Below are positions 16,469 through 24,419 of a stretch of DNA of 47,797 nucleotides, in pieces. Source of the DNA: an uncultured Pseudomonadota bacterium (lineage in GTDB: Bacteria; Pseudomonadota; Gammaproteobacteria; Steroidobacterales; Steroidobacteraceae). The stretch lies in contig CAIUGU010000246.1 in assembly GCA_903898785.1 (NCBI GenBank), positions 1 through 47,797 on the forward strand, given 5' to 3'. The stretch's first letter is position 1. Each line of letters opens with the position of its first letter. The position numbers and the translations under genes were made by a program. Below the pieces are notes generated by a model that did not search any database, was not told the DNA's origin, and saw only the letters and a list, made by a program, of their open reading frames with translations.

Positions 16469-17446
16469 ATGGCGCAGATCACGATGATCGAAGCGATCAC
16501 CATGGCCCATGCCTGGGAGATGGAGCACGACCCGAGCGTGGTTCTGCTGGGCGAGGACATCGGCATCAACGGCGGCGTGTTCCGCGCGACAGTCGGCCTG
16601 CAACAGCGCTTCGGGTCCGATCGCGTCCAGGACACCCCGCTCGCCGAGGGCATGATTGCCGGCATGTGCGTCGGCATGGCCGCCCAGGGCCTGAAGCCGG
16701 TGGCCGAAATCCAGTTCATGGGCTTCATCTACCCGGCGATTGACCAGATCGTGAACCACATGTCGCGCATGCGGAACCGTACGCGGGGCCGCATGTCCTG
16801 CCCGGTCGTGATCCGCACGCCGCATGGCGGCGGCATTCGGTCGCCCGAACATCACTCTGAAAGCGTCGAGGCCCTGTTCGCGCATATCCCCGGGATCCGC
16901 GTGGTGTGCCCGTCGACTCCCGCACGCGCCTACGGCCTGCTGCTCGCCGCGATCCGCGATCCGGACCCGGTACTGTTCCTCGAACCGGTCCGCATCTATC
17001 GCTACGCGAAGCAGGAAGTGGCGAACGACGGCAAGGCACTGCCGCTCGACGTGTGCTTCCTGTTGCGCGAAGGCACCGACGTCACCATCGTCACGTGGGG
17101 CGCGATGACCGTGGACACCTTGAAGGCCGCCACGCAGCTCGCCGCCGAAGGCATCAGTGCAGAGGTCATCGACCTCGCGACCATCAGCCCGATCGACAGC
17201 GAGGCGATCCTCGACTCCGTAGCCCGCACCGGCCGGCTCGTCATCGTTCACGAAGCCGCCCGCAACTGCGGCGTGGGCGCCGAGATTGCGGCAATCGTCG
17301 CCGAGCAGGGACTCTACGACCTGCAGGCCCCGATCCAGCGGGTGACCGGTTACGACACCGTCATGCCCTATTTCAAGCTCGAGCACGATTACCTGCCGAG
17401 CGTCGCGCGCATCGTCGATGCCGTGCACGCGACCTTCGTCGACTGA
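16469..17446 (+). CDS. pdhB: Pyruvate dehydrogenase E1 component, beta subunit
   Basis: This 325-residue protein is the E1-beta subunit. Conserved segments are EDIGINGGVFRATVGLQQRF, then TPLAEGMIAGMCVGMAAQGL, EIQFMGFIYPAIDQIVNHMS and TPHGGGIRSPEHHSES. The last holds the active-site His region, and the C-terminal transketolase fold includes ISPIDSEAIL and VIVHEAARNCGVGAEIAA. It forms the alpha2-beta2 E1 that decarboxylates the 2-oxoacid and acylates the lipoyl group of E2. It starts 2 nt after pdhA and ends 15 nt before the E2 gene. Confidence 0.94.
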   Translation: MAQITMIEAITMAHAWEMEHDPSVVLLGEDIGINGGVFRATVGLQQRFGSDRVQDTPLAEGMIAGMCVGMAAQGLKPVAEIQFMGFIYPAIDQIVNHMSRMRNRTRGRMSCPVVIRTPHGGGIRSPEHHSESVEALFAHIPGIRVVCPSTPARAYGLLLAAIRDPDPVLFLEPVRIYRYAKQEVANDGKALPLDVCFLLREGTDVTIVTWGAMTVDTLKAATQLAAEGISAEVIDLATISPIDSEAILDSVARTGRLVIVHEAARNCGVGAEIAAIVAEQGLYDLQAPIQRVTGYDTVMPYFKLEHDYLPSVARIVDAVHATFVD

Positions 17447-17461
17447 CCCGAGAAACCCAAC

Positions 17462-18676
17462 GTGACTACCTTCCTGCTCCCTGATCTCGGTGAAGGCCTG
17501 CCGGACGCCGAAATCGTCACATGGCACGTGAAAGAGGGCGACGCCGTCAAGGTCGACCAGCTCATGGTCTCCGTTGAAACGGCCAAAGCCATTGTCGAGG
17601 TGCCTTCTCCTTACGAGGGCGTCATCACCAAGCTGCACGCTGCGGCAGGCGATGTCGTCGGCACCGGTGAACCGCTCGTCGATTTCCAGTTGACGGGTGC
17701 CAGCGCCGCTGCCACCACGCCAGCGGCCCCGGCCGTGGAAACGCATGCCCCGCAGTCGGGCACGGTCGTCGGCATGATGCCGGTAACGGGCGAGATCATC
17801 GAGGAACAGTCGCTGCTGCGCCGGACGCGCCATGCCGTGGGCGACCAGGTACGCGCAGTGCCTGCGGCTCGCGCTCTGGCGCGACGCTTGAACGTGGACC
17901 TCGCGCAGGTTGCCGGCTCCGGCAAGGACGGTGTGATCACGCTCGACGACGTGCTCAATGCCGCGCCGCTCGAGAGCCCGCGGAAAAGGCCTTCCGTACC
18001 TGCCGCGCCCGAACCGGCCACAACCGGCCGTCGCCACGGCGACGGCGCCGAACTGCTGCATGGCCCCCGCCGCGCGATGGCGCAGAGCATGAGCCGGTCG
18101 CGCGACGAGATCGCGACGTGCACGGTCTTCGATGACGCCGACGTGCATGCCTGGCCCGAGGGCACCGACATCACGGTGCGACTGATCCGTTCCATCGCCG
18201 CGGCCGTCAAGGAAGAGCCGGGCCTCAATGCCCGCTTCGATCCGAGCGGGCCCAGCCGCATCCTGTTCGATCACATCCATCTGGCCGTGGCCGTCGATTC
18301 ACCGGAAGGACTGATCGTCCCCGTGATTCGCGACATCGACAAGAAATCCGGCGTGGAACTGCGCGCCTCCGTGGATCACCTGCGCAAGTCCGTCCGCGAA
18401 CGCAGCGTGGCGCCGGAAGAGATGCGCGGTTACACGTTCACGTTGTCGAACTTCGGCACGCTGGCCGGCCGCTATGCAACGCCGCTCGTCGTGCCGCCCG
18501 CGGTCGCCATCCTCGGTACCGGACGCCTGCAGCGGGACGTCGTGCCGACGGAGACAGGCATCGAAGTGCATCGGCGAATCCCGCTGTCGCTGACATTCGA
18601 CCATCGCTGCATCACCGGTGGCGAAGCCTGCCGCTTCCTGGCCGCATTGATCCGCGACCTCGGCAAGAGCGCGTGA
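17462..18676 (+). CDS. pdhC: Dihydrolipoamide acyltransferase E2 component of 2-oxoacid dehydrogenase
   Basis: This 404-residue E2 has one lipoyl domain (residues 1-80, acceptor Lys42 in SVETAKAIVEVPSPYEG), an Ala/Pro-rich linker, and a peripheral subunit-binding domain (about 132-168, VPAARALARRLNVDLAQVAG). The catalytic domain starts near residue 195 with GPRRAMAQSMSRSRDE. The usual catalytic motif His-Arg-x-x-Asp-Gly is HRCITGG here (His381, Thr385 in place of Asp), a variant I have a recollection of in other proteobacterial E2 proteins. Start is GTG at 17462. No E3 (lpd) gene lies in the operon, so a lipoamide dehydrogenase from elsewhere must serve it. Confidence 0.92.
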   Translation: MTTFLLPDLGEGLPDAEIVTWHVKEGDAVKVDQLMVSVETAKAIVEVPSPYEGVITKLHAAAGDVVGTGEPLVDFQLTGASAAATTPAAPAVETHAPQSGTVVGMMPVTGEIIEEQSLLRRTRHAVGDQVRAVPAARALARRLNVDLAQVAGSGKDGVITLDDVLNAAPLESPRKRPSVPAAPEPATTGRRHGDGAELLHGPRRAMAQSMSRSRDEIATCTVFDDADVHAWPEGTDITVRLIRSIAAAVKEEPGLNARFDPSGPSRILFDHIHLAVAVDSPEGLIVPVIRDIDKKSGVELRASVDHLRKSVRERSVAPEEMRGYTFTLSNFGTLAGRYATPLVVPPAVAILGTGRLQRDVVPTETGIEVHRRIPLSLTFDHRCITGGEACRFLAALIRDLGKSA

Positions 18677-18735
18677 TCCCTCTGGCGGCTTCCGTTTCCT
18701 GACTGGCTTCCCTTTGCTGTAAAGGACTCTTCCTC

Positions 18736-19488
18736 GTGACTGGCAAACTCGTTCTCGTCCGCCACGGACAAAGTACCTGGAATCTTGAAAACCTGTTCAC
18801 CGGCTGGGTCGATGTCGACCTGACCGAACAGGGGCGCAAGGAGGCTGGCGAAGCCGGGCGACTGCTGAAGGCGGAAGGATTCAGGTTCGATATCGCGTTC
18901 ACGTCCGTGCTGAAGCGCGCGATCCGCACGCTGTGGATGGTCACCGACGAGATGGACCTGCTGTGGATTCCTGTCGAACGCAGCTGGCGCCTGAACGAGC
19001 GGCACTACGGCGCGCTGCAGGGACTCGACAAGGCGGAGACCGTGGCCAAGCACGGCGCGGACCAGGTGAAGATCTGGCGCCGCAGCTACGACATTCCGCC
19101 GCCTGCACTCGAGGCCGATGACAAGCGTCATCCGCGCTTCGACCCGCGCTATGCATCGCTGAAGCCCTCCGAGCTGCCGGCGACCGAATCGCTGAAGGAC
19201 ACGCTGGCGCGCGTGCTGCCGTACTGGGAAGCGCGCATCGCGCCCGAGCTCAAGGCCGGCAAGAACGTGCTGGTGGTCGCCCACGGCAACAGCCTGCGCG
19301 CACTCGTCAAGATGCTGGACGGGATGTCAGAGGCGGACATCATCGAATTCAACATCCCGACCGGCGTGCCGATCGCCTATGAACTCGATGCGGGGCTGAA
19401 GCCGCTGTCGCGGCGCTTCCTCGGCGACGCCGAGGCGATCAAGGCGGCGGCCGACGCCGTCGCGCGGCAGACCGAAGGGAAGAAGTAA
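18736..19488 (+). CDS. gpmA: 2,3-bisphosphoglycerate-dependent phosphoglycerate mutase
   Basis: This 250-residue glycolytic enzyme interconverts 3- and 2-phosphoglycerate. The phospho-acceptor His10 is in [35 protein letters not shown] and RRSYDIPPP are dPGM signatures, and the second catalytic His is in [18 protein letters not shown]. The length and the C-terminal tail are normal for the family. Start is GTG at 18736. It lies 59 bp after the PDH operon and may be read from it. Its end faces the ferredoxin gene across an array of hairpin repeats. Confidence 0.96.
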   Translation: MTGKLVLVRHGQSTWNLENLFTGWVDVDLTEQGRKEAGEAGRLLKAEGFRFDIAFTSVLKRAIRTLWMVTDEMDLLWIPVERSWRLNERHYGALQGLDKAETVAKHGADQVKIWRRSYDIPPPALEADDKRHPRFDPRYASLKPSELPATESLKDTLARVLPYWEARIAPELKAGKNVLVVAHGNSLRALVKMLDGMSEADIIEFNIPTGVPIAYELDAGLKPLSRRFLGDAEAIKAAADAVARQTEGKK

Positions 19489-19499
19489 GCAACACCTCA

Positions 19500-19895
19500 C
19501 CCACTCCGTCTCCCTCTCCTCGAGGAGAGGGGTGGGACCTCGGCCGCGCTGCTTTACTTCTCCTGCACTAGAGGAGCGCTACTCCACTCACTCCTCAGGG
19601 ACAGGGGTGGGACCTTGGCCGCCCTGCTTTACGTCTCCTGAACCAGATGAACGCTACCTCACCCTCTCCTCAAGGAGAGGGGTGGGACCTCGGCCGCGCT
19701 GCTTTCCTTTCCTGATGGAGAGGAGCGTTACCTCGCCCGCTCCGTCACCCTGTCCTTCAGGACAGGGGTTTCGTCTCACGCGCTTCCTTTCGCCCTACTC
19801 GAGGAGAGGAACTTCACCGACTCCAATCCACCCCCCTCTCCTTGCGAGAAGGAGGAGCCACCTCGCCCCGGGGAGAGGTCGCACGAAGTGCGGGT
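19500..19895. repeat. Array of hairpin-containing intergenic repeats, 75-bp period
   Basis: The 451-bp gap between convergent gpmA and the ferredoxin gene is filled by related units. Perfect palindromes occur at 19513-19530 (CCTCTCCTCGAGGAGAGG), 19663-19680 (8-bp arms) and 19748-19767 (9-bp arms around TC). The tail GGTGGGACC...CGCTGCTTT repeats with exactly 75-bp spacing at about 19531, 19606 and 19681; the middle unit has a broken palindrome. More divergent hairpins follow at 19838-19854 and 19880-19892 (CGCAC-GAA-GTGCG). The array probably ends transcription from both sides. An open frame across it is made of the repeats and is not a gene. Confidence 0.8.
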
Positions 19896-19939
19896 GAGGG
19901 GCTCGCTCTGCTTCCTGGCCTGGACCGGCGATCCTGCCG

Positions 19940-20257
19940 CTACTCCTGCGAGACGATCCGCAGGCGGATGCCATCCAGAGCGGGCGTGAAGTCGAGCTGG
20001 CAGGACAGTCTCGAGGCCTCGGCCACATATTCCTCGGTACCGCTCACGAGTTCGGTCTCGTCGGACTGGCGGGCAGGCAGCTTGTCGCGCCATTCTGGAT
20101 CCACGTGCACGTGGCAGGTTGCGCAGGCACACAGGCCACCGCAAATGGCCGTCACGCCATAGTCGAGTTCGCGCAGGATCTCCATGATCTTCTGCCCGTA
20201 AGCGCCCTGCACCTCGTGCTCGACCCCGTCGCGATCAATCACTCTCAACAAGCCCAT
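19940..20257 (-). CDS. 2Fe-2S ferredoxin, adrenodoxin type
   Basis: This 105-residue ferredoxin has the vertebrate/ISC-type ligand pattern Cys39-x5-Cys45-x2-Cys48-His and Cys86 (ICGGLCACATCHVHV and RLSCQLDF). The domain starts MGLLRVIDRDGVEHEVQGAY. It would carry single electrons to an oxygenase such as a P450, or serve Fe-S assembly. The ATG at 20257 has GAGGG about 8 nt upstream; the frame stays open further upstream but inside the kinase gene. It is 47 nt after the kinase stop on the same strand, so it is probably the last gene of the thiamine operon, which is unusual company. Confidence 0.93.
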   Translation of the reverse strand: MGLLRVIDRDGVEHEVQGAYGQKIMEILRELDYGVTAICGGLCACATCHVHVDPEWRDKLPARQSDETELVSGTEEYVAEASRLSCQLDFTPALDGIRLRIVSQE

Positions 20258-20304
20258 TCGCCAGCCCTCGAAGTTGTTGGCGCCGAAGTCTACCAGACGC
20301 CGGC

Positions 20305-21114
20305 TCAGCCGGCCCTCACGGCCAGCCAGAGCTTGCGAATGTCGTCGAAGAGACGGCACGCGAGCTGGAGGCGGGACAGGGCATGGGGGGATTCGTCGCC
20401 CACGTAGTGGCGGAGCAGCTGGCGCCGCTGGACCTCGTCGTAATCGTGGTTGCACGCAACGGAGGCCAGGTCGAACCACGGCGAACCAAGTCCGGCGTAT
20501 TCCCAGTCGAGCAGCCACAGGCGCCCGGTATCGATGACATTCAGGTGGTGGGCATCGTTGTGACAGAGGCTGCGCTGGCTGCCCACGGACAACTCGACTG
20601 CAGCAGCACGCATCTCGTCCCGGGTCCAGCGGGAGGGGGGATCGGCCTGCCCCCTTTCCTCCAGCGTCGCCCAATAGTGTGCGAGGATCATGGGCAGGTC
20701 TACGACCGCGATATCGTCGGGCACGGTGAGCGAATGCAGCTGGCGCAGCAGGCCAGCGAGTCGGCGGATATTGTCCGGGGCTCGCGCATCTTCGCGAGTC
20801 CACACGGTGCCAGGGATATAGCGCGTGACCAGCAAGCGGCCTTCGGGATGCCAGCGCAGCACTTCGGGACCCACGCCGGCGCGCTGCACTTCCGCCAGCA
20901 CCCGCCCCTCGCTGGTGCGATCGATCTGCAGCGCCGCTTCGTCCGCTGTGCTGACACGTACGACAACACGCTCCCCGGCGCCCGTCACCAGCCAGCTTTC
21001 GTTCGTGAGCCCGCCCTTGATGCGCTCCGCCCGCTCGATCCGCGCGACGGCCACGCCCAGCGTGTCGGCGGCAAGGCGCGCGATCCCAAGGAACCGCTCG
21101 TAGTCGGGCTGCAT
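20305..21114 (-). CDS. Choline/thiamine kinase-like phosphotransferase
   Basis: This 269-residue protein has the aminoglycoside/choline kinase fold. The catalytic loop is His185-Asn-Asp187-x4-Asn192 (LCHNDAHHLNVIDTGRL), followed by the metal-binding Asp203 in LLDWEYAGLGSPWFDLAS. The N-terminal GGLTNESWLVTG is the nucleotide-binding turn of this group, also seen in bacterial thiamine kinase ThiK. It starts 2 nt after the PnuC-like permease in a riboswitch-controlled operon, so thiamine is the most likely substrate, trapping it as thiamine phosphate. This is inference from context; choline or ethanolamine kinase cannot be excluded from sequence alone. Confidence 0.85.
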   Translation of the reverse strand: MQPDYERFLGIARLAADTLGVAVARIERAERIKGGLTNESWLVTGAGERVVVRVSTADEAALQIDRTSEGRVLAEVQRAGVGPEVLRWHPEGRLLVTRYIPGTVWTREDARAPDNIRRLAGLLRQLHSLTVPDDIAVVDLPMILAHYWATLEERGQADPPSRWTRDEMRAAAVELSVGSQRSLCHNDAHHLNVIDTGRLWLLDWEYAGLGSPWFDLASVACNHDYDEVQRRQLLRHYVGDESPHALSRLQLACRLFDDIRKLWLAVRAG

Positions 21115-21116
21115 GC

Positions 21117-21737
21117 TCAGAGCGCAGGCCCGATCGCAGCAGCAGCCTGCTGCAGCCGACGCTCGCGCAACCATACGCCATACCCGTGGATCACGATGCC
21201 GACGTAAGCGACGAACAGCAGTGCCGTGGCATGCAGGCCCTGGCTGAAATACAGGTACGCCGCAACGCTGTCGAACACCACCCAGTACAGCCAGTTCTCG
21301 ATGATGCGCCGCGCGACCATCCAGGTTGTCAGCACGCTGCCCCACATGACGAAGGAGTCGAGGTACGGCGACTGGGCGCTGCTGTAACGGGTCAGCAGCC
21401 AGCCGTTCACGGCACTGGCGACGAGCACCAGCGCGATACGCAGCAGGTGCCAGGCCAGCGGACGGTCCGAGATCGCCACCTGTCCGGCCTCGGTGCGGCC
21501 GCGACGCCACTCGATGAAGCCGTACACCGCCATGCCGATATAGAACACCTGCAGCAGCGTCTGCATGTACAACGACTCGCGGGCAAACAGCACGAAATAG
21601 ATCACCGCACTCACGAGGGCGCACGGCCAGCTCCACAGGCTCCGGCGCACGGCGAGCAGGAGGTACGCCAGCGCCAGCAGCACCGCCGCCGCTTCCCACG
21701 GCGACGTGCCGAACAGCTGTTGCACCCAGGATTGCAT
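21117..21737 (-). CDS. pnuT: PnuC/PnuT-type vitamin transporter, probable thiamine permease
   Basis: This 206-residue integral membrane protein has about seven hydrophobic segments, from AAAVLLALAYLLLAV at residue 16 to LLFVAYVGIVIHGYGVW near the C terminus. QVFYIGMAVYGFIEWRRG and RIIENWLYWVVFDSVAAYLY are typical of the PnuC family, which moves unphosphorylated vitamins by facilitated diffusion and relies on a kinase to trap them. Placement behind a TPP riboswitch, next to a TonB receptor, a thiamine-binding protein and a kinase, indicates the thiamine-specific PnuT branch rather than nicotinamide riboside. The start ATG at 21737 lies 37 nt after the preceding gene. Confidence 0.87.
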   Translation of the reverse strand: MQSWVQQLFGTSPWEAAAVLLALAYLLLAVRRSLWSWPCALVSAVIYFVLFARESLYMQTLLQVFYIGMAVYGFIEWRRGRTEAGQVAISDRPLAWHLLRIALVLVASAVNGWLLTRYSSAQSPYLDSFVMWGSVLTTWMVARRIIENWLYWVVFDSVAAYLYFSQGLHATALLFVAYVGIVIHGYGVWLRERRLQQAAAAIGPAL

Positions 21738-21774
21738 GAGGGGACCGCTTCGTGGAACCAGGCAGGGCTGGTGC

Positions 21775-22017
21775 TCAGCCCTCGCCGCCCAGGATCTTCA
21801 TGACGAACACCTTGCGACCGGCCTGGCCGAAACTGGTCGCGGTTTCCTTCGCCAGGATCTCGAACAGGCGCGCGTGCTCGCCCGCGATCTGCGTGCTCAT
21901 GGCATTCGTGGTGACATGCAGCTCCGGATACCCGTTCAGGCGATCGATGAAATCCTGGATCGGCGGCAGGAACTGCGCATCGAGGGGATACAGGCTGATT
22001 TCAATGGCGGTACGCAT
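21775..22017 (-). CDS. Small thiamine-binding protein (MTH1187/YkoF-like domain)
   Basis: This 80-residue protein starts MRTAIEISLYPLDAQFLPPI and continues with NAMSTQIAGEH. These match the thiamine-binding domain of the MTH1187/YkoF family: a beta-alpha-beta fold with a conserved Met-Ser-Thr after the third strand. YkoF-type proteins bind thiamine or its pyrimidine part. It lies 14 nt after the TonB receptor and 37 nt before the permease in a TPP-riboswitch operon, which agrees well. No signal peptide is visible, so it is probably cytoplasmic and may buffer or hand over thiamine. Confidence 0.82.
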   Translation of the reverse strand: MRTAIEISLYPLDAQFLPPIQDFIDRLNGYPELHVTTNAMSTQIAGEHARLFEILAKETATSFGQAGRKVFVMKILGGEG

Positions 22018-22031
22018 GGCAACTCCAGCAA

Positions 22032-24182
22032 TCAATAGAAGGACCAGTTGACGGTGACGCCCGCCTGGCGCGGATCGCCGGGCTGCGTATAGAGCTTCTT
22101 CTCGAGGAAGGGCGGCTCGTTGTAGAAGTAGAAGCCGCGTACGGCGTAGTCCGCGTCGAAGGCATTGCGCACCCATGCGTAGGCACTCCATGCCGGCCGT
22201 TCGTAGCCCACCTTGAGGTTGGCCGTCGTGTAGGCATGGGACTGCTGGTTGTGGTCGCTCGGCACATCGAAGTAGAAGTTGTCCTGCGAACTCACGTCGA
22301 AGCGGACCATGAAGCCGCTGCCGTGACGCCAGGTCCCGTACGTGCCGAGCTGATACTCCGGCGCATGTGCCTGTTCGCGCGTCGCCACGGGAGCGCCGCC
22401 CTCGTCCAATCCGCCGCTTGCCCGGGTCCGCAAGAGCCCGAGGGAACCCCCGACCTCAAGCGCCGGGGTCAGGAAATACCGGATCGAGCCTTCGAGCCCC
22501 AGGTTGTAGCCGCGATCGAGATTGTCGGTGATGAAGAGATAGGTCCCGGGATTGGCAGGGTCCAGCTGTTTGCCCGTGCGCACCTGCAGGTTGCGGCGCG
22601 ACTCGTAGAACACGGCCGCATCCACGAATCCGCGGCCCCTGAGGATGCTGGACTTGATGCCCGCCTCGAGGTTCCAGAGAGACTCGGGTGCGAAGTAGCG
22701 GCCGCCGGGTGGTACCGCTCCAAGATTGAATCCTCCTGCCTTGTAACCCCGTGACAAGGACAGGTAGGTGCTGGCCGCCTGCGACAAGTCGAAGCTCAAC
22801 GAGACCTGGCCGCCCAGCATGCGATTGCGGGCAGTCAGGTCCGTCACCTGCGGGCCGCCGCCCCAGATGCCGGCGTCATGGTAGCTCGCGGTCCGCTGTT
22901 CGAGACGCATGCCTGCCGACCAGCGCCAGCGCTCAGCCAGGTATCCATCGAGCTGGCCGAACACGGCAACGTTGGTGGCCTCGTAACGATTGGCGAGTGC
23001 GTCATCCGACGTGCCGTCGAACGAAGGATCGGACGGGTCGGCATAGGTACCTGTCAGCAGGTCGCGGCCGTCTTCTTTGAGATCGAGCAGGTATAGCCCC
23101 GCAAGCCACGCGGTGGAGCCCGCCCCTTGTACTGCAGGGGAAGCCAGTCGCAGCTCCAGATTCGCGGTGCTGCGATCGCGGGAGGAACTGCTGTAGTAGT
23201 CGTAAGTGTAGGGCGCCCAGCTCGCTGCGTTGCCCCAGTCCGCATCGAAGCTGTTGACGCTCTTCGAACCGGCATACGACCCGATGGTGGTCAGCGTGTA
23301 CGGTTCCCAGGCCGTCGTCACGACTCGCACCGATGCGCCAGTGGCGCGCTGCGAATCCTCGCCGGGCCGATCGGACAGCGTATGCCGCGAGTTGTCGATG
23401 GCGAACGCGTCGTAGCCATTATCTAGGTTGGCGTGCAGCAGAGTGGCATCGACCGTCGTCGCGTTGCTCGGGGTCCAGCGCCACTTGAATCGTCCCGTGA
23501 GCTCATCGCGGGCATTCGTATTGCGATCCAGGAACGTGTTGTGCGTGAAGCCGGCGCTGCGATAGCGCTGGACGGCAAACCGCCAGCCCGAATTCAGACT
23601 CTCGATCGGCGCCGTGGCCGTGAACCCCAACGAACCCGTGCCGAAGTCTCCCAGGCTGGCGTCCACCGCATAGCCGGGCAGCGCGCCGGGATCGGCACTA
23701 TGCACGGCGATCAGGCCCGCCAGCGCATTGGCGCCGTAGCGGGTGCCCTGAGGACCACGCAGCACTTCCACCCGGGCGACGTCGAACAGTGTGGCCGGCA
23801 TGCCGAGCCCGCTGAAGTCGATGTCATCGATCAGGAAGCCCACCGACGGATTGGGGGCACCCTCGTACTGTTCGCGCTCGCCAATGCCGCGGATCTGGAA
23901 GTAACGGGGCCGCGACGTTCCTCCGGCCCACGACAGGTTCGGCACCAGCGCCAGCACGTCCTGGACATGCTGCTGCCCGGCGTCCTCGAGCGTCTTCCTG
24001 TCGAGGACGGTCACACTGGCAGGCACCTCCGTCAACGACTGGGGCCTGAACGTGGCGGTGACGATCACTTCCTCGAGCGCCGCCTCACCCGTGCCGGACT
24101 CGCGATTGGCCTGCGCGTGGCCGGCCACCACGGGAAGAGCGGACACGACCAACACAGACAGGGAACGCAGCAAGGAACGCAT
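22032..24182 (-). CDS. TonB-dependent outer-membrane receptor, probable thiamine receptor
   Basis: This 716-residue receptor has a signal peptide (MRSLLRSLSVLVVSALPVVA), then a TonB-box-like EEVIVTATFRPQ and the plug domain (SVTVLDRKTLEDAGQQHVQD, ending VEVLRGPQGTRYGANALAG). The 22-strand barrel ends in the outer-membrane C-terminal Phe-Tyr (VTVNWSFY). The TPP riboswitch directly upstream identifies the likely cargo as thiamine or a relative. The ATG at 24182 is chosen because it has GGAGG 8 nt upstream and gives a clean signal peptide. An in-frame ATG at 24260 next to the riboswitch would add 26 residues. It is the first gene of a five-gene operon. Confidence 0.92.
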   Translation of the reverse strand: MRSLLRSLSVLVVSALPVVAGHAQANRESGTGEAALEEVIVTATFRPQSLTEVPASVTVLDRKTLEDAGQQHVQDVLALVPNLSWAGGTSRPRYFQIRGIGEREQYEGAPNPSVGFLIDDIDFSGLGMPATLFDVARVEVLRGPQGTRYGANALAGLIAVHSADPGALPGYAVDASLGDFGTGSLGFTATAPIESLNSGWRFAVQRYRSAGFTHNTFLDRNTNARDELTGRFKWRWTPSNATTVDATLLHANLDNGYDAFAIDNSRHTLSDRPGEDSQRATGASVRVVTTAWEPYTLTTIGSYAGSKSVNSFDADWGNAASWAPYTYDYYSSSSRDRSTANLELRLASPAVQGAGSTAWLAGLYLLDLKEDGRDLLTGTYADPSDPSFDGTSDDALANRYEATNVAVFGQLDGYLAERWRWSAGMRLEQRTASYHDAGIWGGGPQVTDLTARNRMLGGQVSLSFDLSQAASTYLSLSRGYKAGGFNLGAVPPGGRYFAPESLWNLEAGIKSSILRGRGFVDAAVFYESRRNLQVRTGKQLDPANPGTYLFITDNLDRGYNLGLEGSIRYFLTPALEVGGSLGLLRTRASGGLDEGGAPVATREQAHAPEYQLGTYGTWRHGSGFMVRFDVSSQDNFYFDVPSDHNQQSHAYTTANLKVGYERPAWSAYAWVRNAFDADYAVRGFYFYNEPPFLEKKLYTQPGDPRQAGVTVNWSFY

Positions 24183-24260
24183 TGCAGATCCTCCACAGGG
24201 AAGACCCGGCGACGGCGCGGAACAGGCAAAGCGAAAAGCGGGCTTTTGGCCGAAGAACAT

Positions 24261-24371
24261 ACCTGCTCCCTACGCCGGTACTAACCGGATCAGGTTCAAC
24301 GGGTTCGCAGGTGGGCGTGCACTCAAGCACGCAACCGGCATCTCAGGCCCATGTCAGGGCCACCCCAAGGT
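24261..24371 (-). ncRNA. TPP (thiamine pyrophosphate) riboswitch, THI element
   Basis: On the minus strand the sequence has the two conserved TPP riboswitch cores. One is GGGCCTGAGATGCC (the CUGAGA pyrimidine-sensor loop at 24341-24346). The other is TTGAACCTGATCCGGTTAGT followed by ACCGGCGTAGGGA, the pyrophosphate-sensor and closing strand. ACCT at its 5' end pairs with AGGT at the 3' end to form P1. It starts about 8 nt after a TATACT -10 box, at the likely transcript 5' end, and sits in the leader of the TonB receptor gene. Bound TPP should lower expression of the operon. Confidence 0.96.
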
Positions 24372-24378
24372 GAGGCGG

Positions 24379-24384
24379 AGTATA
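24379..24384 (-). promoter_or_regulatory. -10 box for the thiamine operon
   Basis: TATACT on the minus strand, about 8 nt before the first base of the riboswitch, predicts a transcript that begins with the aptamer. A poor -35 (TTTCAA) lies 17 nt upstream. Confidence 0.55.
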
Positions 24385-24419
24385 GGGCGGTGAAAGCAAG
24401 ATTGAAACCGGCCGTCTCC

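Noticed and set aside
16445-18280. A 611-codon open frame on the minus strand opposite the PDH genes
   Set aside because: It lies across pdhB and pdhC, which are clear enzyme genes. Its translation has no recognisable motifs and is a shadow of GC-rich codon use, as are similar long frames opposite glcB (36325-38298) and the M16 genes.
19500-19895. CRISPR array
   Set aside because: The repeats are palindromic, diverge between copies, have no unique spacers of constant length and no cas genes are nearby.
19532-19897. An open frame of about 120 codons between gpmA and the ferredoxin gene
   Set aside because: Its protein repeats GVGPRPRCF-like units that are simply the 75-bp DNA repeat in translation. 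There is no sign of a real protein.
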